This document shows, piece by piece, positions 1-7,342 of a DNA stretch of 13,546 nucleotides. The notes beneath the pieces are model-generated. The model was not told where the DNA came from and did no database searches. It saw nothing but the letters and a program-made list of their open reading frames with translations. The position numbers and the translations under genes were made by a program. Origin of the DNA: Promethearchaeota archaeon (lineage in GTDB: Archaea > Asgardarchaeota > Lokiarchaeia > Sigynarchaeales > SOKP01); NCBI GenBank assembly GCA_016839905.1, contig JAEOTJ010000359.1:1-13546 (forward strand), read 5' to 3'. The stretch's first letter is position 1, and each line of letters begins with the position of its first letter.

Positions 1-173
1 TAACGAAACATGTTTCTGAATTATTCGAGAGTAAGAATACTATTCATTATCAGGACGTTTCGGATGTTGTTGTTTCATTTTTAAGTTTATCAAAAAAGAA
101 GTGTAAAATTGATATTGAAGATTTTAGAGGTCATCCAAGGTTTAAACTGGCATTGAGAAGGGAATTGTCCTGA
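1..173 (+). CDS. C-terminal end of an unrecognised protein (5' end outside window)
   Basis: An open frame runs from the left edge (first full codon at base 3) to a TGA at 171-173, giving the last 56 residues of a protein. The tail is basic and mixed polar, with segments VSDVVVSFLSLSKKK and FRGHPRFKLALRRELS, no cysteine cluster, no membrane helix and no motif I recognise. It looks cytoplasmic. A ten-base T run follows the stop codon directly and a promoter-like element follows that, so this gene probably ends its own transcription unit and is not co-transcribed with the propeller gene. The function cannot be named from this fragment. Confidence 0.6.
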   Translation, partial: TKHVSELFESKNTIHYQDVSDVVVSFLSLSKKKCKIDIEDFRGHPRFKLALRRELS

Positions 174-183
174 TTTTTTTTTT
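174..183 (+). terminator. U-tract terminator
   Basis: Ten consecutive T residues directly follow the TGA stop of the upstream gene. Archaeal RNA polymerase commonly terminates at such U tracts without a hairpin. Confidence 0.5.
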
Positions 184-193
184 AAAATGAACA

Positions 194-239
194 TTTAAAT
201 ACCCACATATCTTATTATTAAATTATAAACCATAAAGGT
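194..239 (+). promoter_or_regulatory. TATA box and ribosome binding site of the propeller gene
   Basis: TTTAAATA at 194-201 matches an archaeal TATA box and predicts a transcript start near 220-226. AAAGGT at 234-239 lies seven bases before the ATG at 247, a reasonable Shine-Dalgarno position that supports this start codon. Confidence 0.5.
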
Positions 240-246
240 AAAAAAA

Positions 247-2463
247 ATGAAAAAGCAAAAAAAAGGATTGATTTTTATCTTAATGCTCGCTCTCTGTTCT
301 AGCTTTCTTGCTTCAATTAACTTGAATACACGCGATAAGACTTTTAATGATGCATATCAACCATTAGAGATTATGGTGGCAGCGGTAGAAAATTATGAAT
401 TAGTTTTTAATAGGGAATGGGGTGGCAGCAATATAGATTCTGGAAACGGTATTGCTTTAGATTCCTTAGGAAATATATACATTACAGGTTCTACTAATAC
501 TTCTGGTACTAATGATTATGATGCGTTTATCGCAAAATATGACAGTTCGGGTAATTCTCTAATGAATATCACCTGGAGTACCAGCGATTGGGATGAAGGA
601 TATGATATTGCGTTAGACGACTCAGGAAATATATATATAACAGGACAAATTGGAGATATTTCAAATGGTGACGCATTTGTTGCTAAATTCGACAGTTTAG
701 GGAATTCTTTAAATAATTTCACCTGGGATATAGGTAATGATGAAGGCGGAAACGATATCGCATTAGATAGTTCAGGAAATATCTATATAACAGGAAGGAA
801 TTGGAATTTTATGGTAAATCATGATGCATTTATAGCTAAATTCGACAGTTCACTAAATTCCGTAATGAATATCACATGGGATGGTAACGAGAATGATGAA
901 GGAAAGGGAATTGTATTAGATGGTTCGGGAAACATTTATATTGCGGGCTCTACTGGTACTTTTAGTGAGGATAATGATGCTTTCATTGCAAAATATAATA
1001 GTTCGGGGACTTTCATAAAGAGCTTTATCTGGGGTAGTAGTGGTTATGATTATGGGATGAATATTGCCTTAGATAATTCGGGATATTTATATATGACAGG
1101 AAAAGTTGATTCCAGTGGTGGAGGGACGGAGGATGCTTTCATCGCAAAATTTGATAGTTCGGTGAATTCTGTAATGAATATCACCTGGGACGGGGGTTAT
1201 GAGGAATATGGAGAGGATATTGTTTTAGATGGTTCAGGAAATATATATATTACAGGAGAAACTCAAAGCAGTGTTGATGCCTTCCTAGCAAAATTTGATA
1301 GTTCAGGGAATTCTGTAATGAATTTAACCTGGGGCGTACCCGATGATGGTTGTGGAGAGGGAATTGCTTTAGATAGTTCGGGAAATATATATATTGTAGG
1401 AACAGTATGGCACAATCAAGGGATGGATGCATATATTAGAAAGTATAAATTCCCTCCGTTTGAATTGAATACTAATACAACAGGTATTGATTTAGACGGC
1501 ACTTTTTTATTAAACTGGAGTGAATCATTTGAAGCAAATAATTATTCAGTATATCAACACGATGAATATATCCATGAAATTAGAAATAATGGAACTTTAA
1601 TTGAAGAAGGAATTACTAAATTAAACCGTACAATGACAGTATATACTACTGGCGATTATTACTTCATCATTTACGCATTTAACGAAAGGGGTAATATAAG
1701 TTCCAACTGTATTTATATCCAAGTATATATCCCCCCAGGACCGTTCTCGTTAACTTCTCCAGACGCAGGTTCTCCTGACTACGACGGAGAATTTGATCTG
1801 ATATGGGGCATATCTGCTGGAGCTGATAATTATACTGTTTATTGGGATACCACCTCCTTCACTACATATACCGGCGATCAAACTATATTAATTGATGAAC
1901 AAAATGTAAATACTGCTCATTTTTCTACTTTGAACAATGGAACTTATTACTTTCGAGTCTGTGCAAGAAATATGACGGGTGAGACATATTCAGATGATGC
2001 ATGCTTACAGATTGTTGTTTCGATACCTCTACCAGGGTTCTTCTCATTGACATCTCCAGATGCAGGTTTTCCAGACGATGATGGAAAATTTACTCTTACC
2101 TGGTCGTTATCTTCTAATGCGGAAAATTATACACTTTACCAGTCATTGAATATGGATTTTATTACTGATACGGGTTCTCAGACGATATTGGTCAATGAAC
2201 AATTATTAACTAGCATTAGCGTGACTGTTACTCAAAATGGTACTTATTACTTTAGGGTTTGTGCCAGAAATAGAATGGGGGAGAGATATTCTGACTCTAG
2301 TACATTTCAGATTTTTGTACAAATTCCAGCGAGTGCTAACAATGATAGCGATGATGATAAAACTCCAGAACGAGAGATTCTTGGCTATGATTTATTCCTC
2401 CTAATTGGATTAATCGGCATTCTCTCGGTCCTTGTTGCTAAGAAGCGATTATCATCTAAATAA
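247..2463 (+). CDS. Secreted seven-bladed SBBP-type beta-propeller protein with FnIII-like domains and C-terminal anchor
   Basis: 738 aa. Residues 1-25 are a signal peptide: basic MKKQKKG followed by a hydrophobic core. Residues 58-403 hold seven tandem units of about 49 residues, each with a DSSGNIYITG-like strand, then DAFIAKFDSSGNS and a closing NITW. This is the SBBP (beta-propeller) repeat pattern, and seven units would close one propeller. Residues 405-499, 500-598 and 599-697 are three FnIII-like sandwiches; the last two are clear duplicates (FSLTSPDAG near the start, NGTYYFRVCARN near the end). The C-terminus has an acidic linker, then GYDLFLLIGLIGILSVLV and KKRLSSK. This membrane segment plus basic tail resembles the C-terminal sorting or anchor tails of Lokiarchaeal surface proteins. 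I infer an exported, anchored surface protein, probably for adhesion or ligand binding; no catalytic residues are visible. T-rich DNA follows the stop. Confidence 0.85.
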   Translation: MKKQKKGLIFILMLALCSSFLASINLNTRDKTFNDAYQPLEIMVAAVENYELVFNREWGGSNIDSGNGIALDSLGNIYITGSTNTSGTNDYDAFIAKYDSSGNSLMNITWSTSDWDEGYDIALDDSGNIYITGQIGDISNGDAFVAKFDSLGNSLNNFTWDIGNDEGGNDIALDSSGNIYITGRNWNFMVNHDAFIAKFDSSLNSVMNITWDGNENDEGKGIVLDGSGNIYIAGSTGTFSEDNDAFIAKYNSSGTFIKSFIWGSSGYDYGMNIALDNSGYLYMTGKVDSSGGGTEDAFIAKFDSSVNSVMNITWDGGYEEYGEDIVLDGSGNIYITGETQSSVDAFLAKFDSSGNSVMNLTWGVPDDGCGEGIALDSSGNIYIVGTVWHNQGMDAYIRKYKFPPFELNTNTTGIDLDGTFLLNWSESFEANNYSVYQHDEYIHEIRNNGTLIEEGITKLNRTMTVYTTGDYYFIIYAFNERGNISSNCIYIQVYIPPGPFSLTSPDAGSPDYDGEFDLIWGISAGADNYTVYWDTTSFTTYTGDQTILIDEQNVNTAHFSTLNNGTYYFRVCARNMTGETYSDDACLQIVVSIPLPGFFSLTSPDAGFPDDDGKFTLTWSLSSNAENYTLYQSLNMDFITDTGSQTILVNEQLLTSISVTVTQNGTYYFRVCARNRMGERYSDSSTFQIFVQIPASANNDSDDDKTPEREILGYDLFLLIGLIGILSVLVAKKRLSSK
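418..1455 (+). repeat. Seven tandem blade repeats (about 150 nt each)
   Basis: Internal repeats of the propeller gene. Each unit opens at a Trp codon and contains a near-identical stretch coding for SGNIYITG. Units 1, 2, 3, 5 and 6 end in an N-[IFL]-T sequon before the next Trp; units 4 and 7 have lost it. Confidence 0.85.
1744..2337 (+). repeat. Two tandem 297-nt FnIII-like units
   Basis: Units 1744-2040 and 2041-2337 are offset by exactly 297 nt (99 codons). Both start with codons for FSLTSPDAG and carry NGTYYFRVCARN near the end, which shows an intragenic duplication. Confidence 0.75.
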
Positions 2464-2500
2464 ATTTTTATTTTTTTTATTTTTATTATTTTGTTATTTT
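2464..2500 (+). terminator. T-rich terminator after propeller gene
   Basis: Several runs of four to eight T residues follow the TAA stop at once, as expected for archaeal U-tract termination. The rest of the gap up to 2640 is AT-rich and shows no supported gene. Confidence 0.5.
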
Positions 2501-2639
2501 CCAAAATCTATATAGGATGTTAAAACAAGTTCACTTGAATTTTTCTAATTTCTTCATTAAAATTTCTTGAAACTCCTTCAAATTCGATTGATGAGTAATT
2601 ATATATATAACTTTTATTTTAATTTATTTTTAAATTTTT

Positions 2640-2687
2640 CATTTATAAGCAAAGGTCATTATCATTTTATAAAACATTTAAAGGTGA
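2640..2687 (+). promoter_or_regulatory. Promoter and strong Shine-Dalgarno before the leader ORF
   Basis: TTTATAAG around 2642-2649 is TATA-like and predicts a start near 2670. AAGGTGA at 2681-2687 is a strong Shine-Dalgarno match placed four bases before a TTG codon at 2692. The same arrangement recurs at the right end of the window (TATA 13464-13473, AAGGTGA 13503-13509, TTG 13514). Confidence 0.45.
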
Positions 2688-2691
2688 TTTT

Positions 2692-2817
2692 TTGAGTTCA
2701 GGAGGAGTTAGAAATAAAAATGGAATGTTTAGTAAAAAAGTCCTAAAAAAGAATAAACTTAAAAGAGAAGTTCTATTAATAATAAAATATCCAAAAAAAA
2801 CAGTTAATATTAATTAA
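2692..2817 (+). CDS. Possible 41-aa leader ORF (TTG start)
   Basis: A 42-codon frame with TTG start and TAA stop ends nine bases before the ATG of the secreted-protein gene. It begins MSSGGVRNKNGMFSKKV and is very basic, with a hydrophobic stretch REVLLIIKYP. A strong AAGGTGA lies four bases before the TTG. The right edge of the window repeats the Shine-Dalgarno, the TTG and the next ten codons in the same frame (MSSRAVKNKNG). In the intact paralogue at 11974 the equivalent region keeps only the last part (KREVL to the stop) and has a two-base length change in an A run that breaks the frame. It could be a translated leader, the remnant of a larger protein, or simply conserved untranslated leader DNA. 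Confidence 0.35.
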   Translation: MSSGGVRNKNGMFSKKVLKKNKLKREVLLIIKYPKKTVNIN

Positions 2818-2826
2818 TGAGGAGGC

Positions 2827-3626
2827 ATGAGACTGAATAAAGGCATCCTGTCGATATTGTTAATCTTTGTAAGCATTTTAAGCATATCTAATGCGAGAAT
2901 TATTCAAGGAATGCCCAAGGCTTCTTCAGATGGCATTGAATGGGATATAAAAAAGGGTGATTCATTTAAATGGCTTGTTACAATCTCAGAAGATTCCGAG
3001 TTTGATTTTCTGCCAGTAGGCTCGAATTATACCCTAATAATTGAAAATATTGATACAATGACAGGTATTGATTGGAGTGAATCAATAATCAATTGTACCT
3101 TGCTAAAATATAATAATTCTGATAAAAGTATTGAAAAAATATTAGATAATGAATTTTATCTTTCTTTTCATGCATCTTCTAGTCAAATGTAATGTTACAT
3201 GCAGAATTCATCGATCAAGGCTTTATATTGCCCATTAATTATCAAGAAACATTTTTAGACGGATTTATAGATTATATGGATTCTAATAGCCCTATTGCTT
3301 TATATGGTTGGGGGTCATGGGGATTGAATGATCAAGTTGGTGGATTAAGTACAGGGAATTCCTCTAAAAATCTAACAATAGAATGGGATTTTTACTATAA
3401 AATGTCAAAACCTCTATTATATACTACAAAATTAACGGTAACACAAAATTCAATAATAATTTATGAATTAAAATTAGATAAGAATATTGATAAGAAAAAC
3501 AATAATTCGGATTCAGAGCCAACCATTTCATTTGGACTTTATATCATTCTCATTGCGGGAGTTGTTATTCTTTTTAATATTCACTTTTATAGAAAGAGAG
3601 TAAAAAGCAATTCAATCAGCGATTAA
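2827..3626 (+). pseudogene. Frameshifted copy of a secreted, membrane-anchored surface protein
   Basis: Two overlapping frames, 2827-3192 (121 aa) and 3192-3626 (144 aa), together match the intact 264-aa paralogue at 11974-12768 end to end. The frame breaks because one base is missing near 3182-3183: the paralogue reads S-N-S-N-V where this copy reads S-S-Q-M-stop. With the base restored the product would be about 266 aa. The first part has a signal peptide (MRLNKG, hydrophobic core, then NARIIQG); the second ends in a membrane helix (ISFGLYIILIAGVVILF) and a basic tail. GAGG at 2819-2822 precedes the ATG. The stop and the next ATG overlap as TAATG, so reinitiation could still produce the second half, but that half would lack a signal peptide. 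Function is unknown; the family looks like an anchored ectodomain. A sequencing error is possible. Confidence 0.75.
3064..3181 (+). repeat. 118-nt block identical to 12211-12328
   Basis: This stretch of the frameshifted copy is base-for-base identical to the intact paralogue, while flanking coding DNA has several differences per 50 bases. The identity stops right at the frameshift. Confidence 0.8.
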
Positions 3627-3677
3627 ATCAGAAAAAAGAAAAATAAAAGGATATTAAATATATTTAAAAAAAATTTA

Positions 3678-3745
3678 AATAATTTTTAGTTTCTTTAATC
3701 AAGAGTAGATGCTGAAAGGTTTTTATACGGGTTCCATCTATCATA
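3678..3745. repeat. 68-nt dispersed repeat, copy A
   Basis: It aligns without gaps to 6962-7029 with four mismatches, all within 3698-3708. Read on the plus strand it contains GAAAGGTTTTTATAC, a good BRE plus TATA arrangement. Read on the minus strand it carries an open 3' end coding YDRWNPYKNLSASTLD and a stop. Confidence 0.85.
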
Positions 3746-4108
3746 TAGAAAGACTAAATTTCAATCCTTCTCAGTTTTTATTCTTATTCTTTTTTTACAC
3801 GTTTTATTTTTATCCAATCCAAAAATAAATTTTAATGATATTATTGATTCAAGGAATTGCGATTCTGGCTCTATAGCACTTTATTTGAATATTTTATGAA
3901 TGTTTAATATTTCTTTAATAGAGATAAGAAAAAATAGGAAAAAAATCCAGATTGAACTCTCATTAAAAGTATGAAAAAAAAAATATTGCTAATGTGTCTG
4001 CTTTTAGAATATAATAAATATAATAGAATTATTTAAAAATAGACATTCTAAATTATGGAGTATCGCATCTTAAAGAAAAAAAATCAAATTTTAGGTTGTA
4101 AATAATAA

Positions 4109-4120
4109 TATATATAAATA
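4109..4120 (+). promoter_or_regulatory. TATA element of the beta-helix gene
   Basis: TATATATAAATA at 4109-4120 predicts a transcript start near 4137-4145, which gives a leader of about 30 bases before the ATG at 4175. No strong Shine-Dalgarno is present. Confidence 0.4.
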
Positions 4121-4174
4121 GTAATGAAATAATAAAATAAAGGATAAAAAAGTAAAAATCTTGTGAACTTTAAG

Positions 4175-6886
4175 ATGAAAAAAAGATCAAAAAGCATTTT
4201 CATTCTTATAATTTTGAATATTTACTTTTTCTATATATTTACGAATCAGCACACTAATACATTTAATGCTTTAGATGGAAATGAATCATTTACTGCAACA
4301 ATTCCTGAAAATTATATTAAAACTTCAACAACGTCATTAGCCCCTTTTGTCATCGATGATTCAGGGAGCGGAGATTATACTTGGGCAGAAGCTGTCCAAT
4401 ATTCATGGTGTTCTGGAGGGGGTACCTGGAAATATCCTTATATTATTCATGATATCTCCATAGATGCGAGTGGTGCCGGTCATGCCTTACAAATAAGAAA
4501 CTCGAACAAGGTATTTATAGTTCAGAACTCTAGATTTGCTAATACTAGTTCATCAACCTGGGCTATTTATCTATCAGATGTTTCAAATGGTAAAATATAT
4601 AACAATAATCTTGAGGGCAATTATGGGGGGATTAGAATGATTGGAGGACAGAATAATACTATACAAAAGAATATTGTTAAAAATACTATATTTGGCATTG
4701 ATTCAGACAATAGTGATAAAAATAAAATTATAGATAATTTAGTTGAAAATGTAATTAATGACGGAATTAGGATAATAGAAAGTATTGATAATATTGTAGA
4801 TAAAAATACAGTAATAAATACTTCAATAGGAATTATGGTTACTTATGATAGCCAAGATACAAATATAACCAATAATTATGCATATTTTAATCGACAATAT
4901 AGAGCTGGTATTTCTCCTCGCGGTATTAACACCTATGTTTCAAATAATACAATGATTGAAAACGGACTTAAATTTAATGGTGCAATATCAGAAATTTCTT
5001 CAGCTGTCATTGATACTAAAAATAATATAAATGGAAAACCCGTTTATTTTTATAAAAATGAGATAGGCTTAGGAAACGACAATTTTACTAATGCTGGACA
5101 ACTAATCTTATATAATTGTAATAATTCATTCATTTCTAATAAAGATCTCTCAAATGGTCATGCTGGAATAATATTGAAGTATTCTAACAATAATACTATC
5201 ATTAAAAATAATATGTCAAAAAATTTTTACGGTATAACGACTATCTTTTCTCATTATAATAACATCTCTGAAAATATAATTAAAGAGACTATAGGTTATG
5301 ATTTTGAAGAAAGCGCGGGAATTTTTCTTCAATTAAGTGATAATAATATTATTCAAAAAAATGTAATCAAAAATAATACGCATACATTTCCTTTCTTTAT
5401 TCACCAAGTAGCAGGTATTCATTTAGAACGTTGTCATAATATATCAATCTATTATAATGAACTTACAGATAACCTTTATGGTATAAAAGAGAACAGCGGT
5501 TCAAATATTAATATTACACATAATAATATAACCAATAATTGGTATGACGGAATATATATCTCTGGAAGTAATCAAACGATCTCATCAAATAATATTAGTA
5601 ATAACCTAAGAAATGGAATTTATTTGAGAGGAAATAATCATACTATTGATAATAATATTGTATCTTCAAATTTACAGGATGGATTTGAAATTAAAAACAG
5701 TGATAATAATACCATTATCAAAAACGATTTAATAAGTAATGGAAATGGCGGAGTTAGCTTAAATGGTAATTCTGAAAGTAATATTTTCTATTTGAATTAT
5801 TTTATCGCAAATAATATAAATGCTATTGATAATGGAAGTTATAACAAATGGGATAATGGGGATATTGGTAATTTTTGGGATAATTACACAGGTCCAGATG
5901 AAGATTCAAATGGTAGGGGCGATATTCCTTATAATATTTCAGGCTTAGCGAATAACAAAGATTTTTTTCCAATCTTTATTTCACCTCCTCAGATTTTTAT
6001 TAATAGCCCAGAATTATGTAATTTTTTTAATGCAAGTACTCCCAGTTATAATATTTATTACTCAACAGTCTTCCTCGATAAATTATACTACACAATAAAT
6101 TTTAGCTCGACAAAATATTATTTTACAGAGAATAACACTCTTGATCCTAGTGGATGGGCATCTGTTGCAGACGGGAATATCACATTGACTTTTTACATCA
6201 AGGATATTTTTAACCGTATAAATTCATCATCTACCTGTATAATAAAAGACACAAAAAATCCAATAATTACTATAACTCGACCTAATCCTAATCAGCTTTT
6301 CGGAAAGAATGCCCCAAGCTTTATTATCAATATAGATGAAATCAATCTTGATTCAATATGGTATTCATTTGATAATGGCTTAACAAAATTTTTAATTCTG
6401 AATAATGATACATTTGATCAAAGTGCATGGCAATCTAAATGGGATTCATTAGCACATGGAGATTCTCTATTAATAAAGTTTTATGCAAATGACTCTGTCG
6501 GAAATATTGGAGTTGAATCGATAATAGTCTTAATAGATAAACCATCAGATAGACAAAGCCCTCCAGATGATCTTTTCATAAGTATCATAATCCTCCTAAC
6601 AATAGGTAGTACGATAGGGATTGGAACTATTCTATTATATAAGAAATATAATCATTTTTCCAAGAAATCGAAAAGCAAAGGTTTTTCAAGAAAATTGGAA
6701 AGTGATTTAAAACCTGATTTTAATTTGATAAATAGAGAATGGTTAATCACGCCGATCGAATCAACGAGGAAAGTGCCCGAAATTGAGGCTCGACCCGCTA
6801 TACTAAGTGACAAGTGCCCAATTTGTAATCAAATATTAAAGAAAAAGAGTAATTTATGTAAAAAATGTGGTGCTCATTTTTATTAA
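4175..6886 (+). CDS. NosD-like right-handed beta-helix surface protein with membrane anchor and cytoplasmic zinc ribbon
   Basis: 903 aa from ATG 4175; a GTG at 4163 in frame would add four residues, but MKKRSKS gives the better signal peptide. Residues about 8-25 are hydrophobic (signal). From about 95 to 560 the chain is made of Asn-rich rungs of 22-24 residues (patterns such as NNTIIKNN, NGIYLRGNN), typical of parallel beta-helix repeats. Residues about 562-600 contain GDIGNFWDNYTGPDED and GRGDIPYNISG, the capping motif common in NosD and related archaeal beta-helix proteins. Two Ig-like segments follow (about 605-790). A membrane helix (ISIIILLTIGSTIGIGTILL) lies at about 801-825, then a basic tail and a terminal ribbon with Cys881, Cys884, Cys895 and Cys898. 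Probably an exported carbohydrate- or surface-binding protein; the cytoplasmic zinc ribbon is unusual. Many N-glycosylation sequons. Monocistronic, with a T-rich terminator after it. Confidence 0.8.
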   Translation: MKKRSKSIFILIILNIYFFYIFTNQHTNTFNALDGNESFTATIPENYIKTSTTSLAPFVIDDSGSGDYTWAEAVQYSWCSGGGTWKYPYIIHDISIDASGAGHALQIRNSNKVFIVQNSRFANTSSSTWAIYLSDVSNGKIYNNNLEGNYGGIRMIGGQNNTIQKNIVKNTIFGIDSDNSDKNKIIDNLVENVINDGIRIIESIDNIVDKNTVINTSIGIMVTYDSQDTNITNNYAYFNRQYRAGISPRGINTYVSNNTMIENGLKFNGAISEISSAVIDTKNNINGKPVYFYKNEIGLGNDNFTNAGQLILYNCNNSFISNKDLSNGHAGIILKYSNNNTIIKNNMSKNFYGITTIFSHYNNISENIIKETIGYDFEESAGIFLQLSDNNIIQKNVIKNNTHTFPFFIHQVAGIHLERCHNISIYYNELTDNLYGIKENSGSNINITHNNITNNWYDGIYISGSNQTISSNNISNNLRNGIYLRGNNHTIDNNIVSSNLQDGFEIKNSDNNTIIKNDLISNGNGGVSLNGNSESNIFYLNYFIANNINAIDNGSYNKWDNGDIGNFWDNYTGPDEDSNGRGDIPYNISGLANNKDFFPIFISPPQIFINSPELCNFFNASTPSYNIYYSTVFLDKLYYTINFSSTKYYFTENNTLDPSGWASVADGNITLTFYIKDIFNRINSSSTCIIKDTKNPIITITRPNPNQLFGKNAPSFIINIDEINLDSIWYSFDNGLTKFLILNNDTFDQSAWQSKWDSLAHGDSLLIKFYANDSVGNIGVESIIVLIDKPSDRQSPPDDLFISIIILLTIGSTIGIGTILLYKKYNHFSKKSKSKGFSRKLESDLKPDFNLINREWLITPIESTRKVPEIEARPAILSDKCPICNQILKKKSNLCKKCGAHFY

Positions 6887-6888
6887 TC

Positions 6889-6911
6889 ATTTTCCTTTCT
6901 TTCTTTTTTTA
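6889..6911 (+). terminator. T-rich terminator after beta-helix gene
   Basis: A pyrimidine tract with T runs of up to seven follows the TAA stop within a few bases, consistent with archaeal U-tract termination. Confidence 0.45.
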
Positions 6912-6961
6912 ATCGAAATAATTATTAAGTAAATCTGTAATCTAAAAAGAAAAAAAAGTTG

Positions 6962-7029
6962 AATAATTTTTAGTTTCTTTAATCAAGTATAGATACGGAA
7001 AGGTTTTTATACGGGTTCCATCTATCATA
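6962..7029. repeat. 68-nt dispersed repeat, copy B
   Basis: 64 of 68 positions match 3678-3745 without gaps. It lies about 75 bases after the stop of an upstream plus-strand gene, as copy A does (about 50 bases). The BRE/TATA-like core is unchanged between copies. Confidence 0.85.
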
Positions 7030-7134
7030 AAGGTTAATGAAATCGTCATTATTCAGTTTTATATGGTAATTATAATTCACATCACTAACTTTATGGCATA
7101 ACAAGATTTTTCTATCCTCTATCAGACATCCCAT
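6979..7134 (-). CDS. Possible 51-aa minus-strand ORF
   Basis: Open minus-strand frame from ATG (7132-7134) to TAA (6979-6981). It begins MGCLIEDRKILLCHKVSDV and ends YDRWNPYKNLSVSILD. The frame stays open upstream of the ATG to about 7217. A TATATATA element (plus-strand 7149-7157) lies about 20 bases before the ATG on this strand, so a near-leaderless transcript is possible. The last 17 codons fall in the 68-nt repeat, and copy A keeps the same ending with two changed residues. I do not recognise the protein. In DNA this AT-rich an open frame of this length can arise by chance, so the call is tentative. Confidence 0.25.
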   Translation of the reverse strand: MGCLIEDRKILLCHKVSDVNYNYHIKLNNDDFINLYDRWNPYKNLSVSILD

Positions 7135-7205
7135 TCGCTTGCGAAGGGTATATATATAGAATATAAGAATTTTAAAGCAAAAATTAAGTGAGTTACCTAT
7201 TAATC

Positions 7206-7301
7206 CTATTGCCTGGTTTTAAAATGATAAATCATTTCGGCAATTTTATTAAAAATGAGTTGAACATTGTCCCCCTCTTTTGCAGACGTTTCGATATTGA
7301 C
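7206..7301 (-). pseudogene. C-terminal remnant of a Ras/Rab-like small GTPase
   Basis: The minus-strand frame reads VNIETSAKEGDNVQ, then LIFNKIAEMIYHFKTRQ and a TAG stop (7206-7208). ETSAKEGDNV followed by an amphipathic IFNKIAEMI helix is the G5 (SAK) motif and final helix of the Ras/Rab superfamily, which is greatly expanded in Asgard archaea. Upstream on this strand the frame turns into low-complexity AT sequence and hits a TAA within about 12 codons. No P-loop, switch regions or NKxD motif are present; the HNH gene occupies the place where they would be. The homology also ends beside the HNH promoter. This is a decayed or truncated gene, probably cut by a rearrangement that brought in the HNH gene. 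It cannot be functional. Confidence 0.75.
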
Positions 7302-7312
7302 AGTAAAGTTAA

Positions 7313-7324
7313 TTTTAAAATATT
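7313..7324 (+). promoter_or_regulatory. TATA element implying a leaderless HNH transcript
   Basis: TTTTAAAATATT at 7313-7324 centres about 25 bases before the ATG at 7343. There is no Shine-Dalgarno. The spacing puts transcription start at or next to the start codon. Confidence 0.4.
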
Positions 7325-7342
7325 AAAATTATTAATTAAAAT

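Larger units (their letters stand above)
3627..4162 (+). other. Long AT-rich intergenic region
   Basis: The 536 bases between the frameshifted gene and the beta-helix gene hold one copy of a 68-nt repeat (3678-3745), T-rich runs around 3774-3814 that could terminate transcription, and the promoter of the next gene near 4109. I found no convincing gene in any frame. A short minus-strand frame running into the repeat keeps only about 20 codons before a stop. Confidence 0.6.

Noticed and set aside
516..722. Open minus-strand frame inside the propeller gene
   Set aside because: It is the reverse reading of the repeated blade codons; the same applies to 1250-1432. No start signal or family match.
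2519..2610. Minus-strand peptide-like stretch (SIEFEGVSRNFNEEIRKIQ) ending in TAA
   Set aside because: It reads somewhat like a protein C-terminus but is only about 30 codons, is preceded by stops, and matches no family I recognise.
3678..3745. GGGTTCCATCTATC in the 68-nt repeat as a tRNA T-arm
   Set aside because: The base after TTC is not a purine, and no acceptor stem, D-arm or anticodon arm can be drawn around it.
7129..7148. Hairpin around TTCGCTTGCGAA next to a TATATATA run
   Set aside because: The stem is short and sits at the start of a possible minus-strand ORF; there is not enough to call an operator or a structured RNA.
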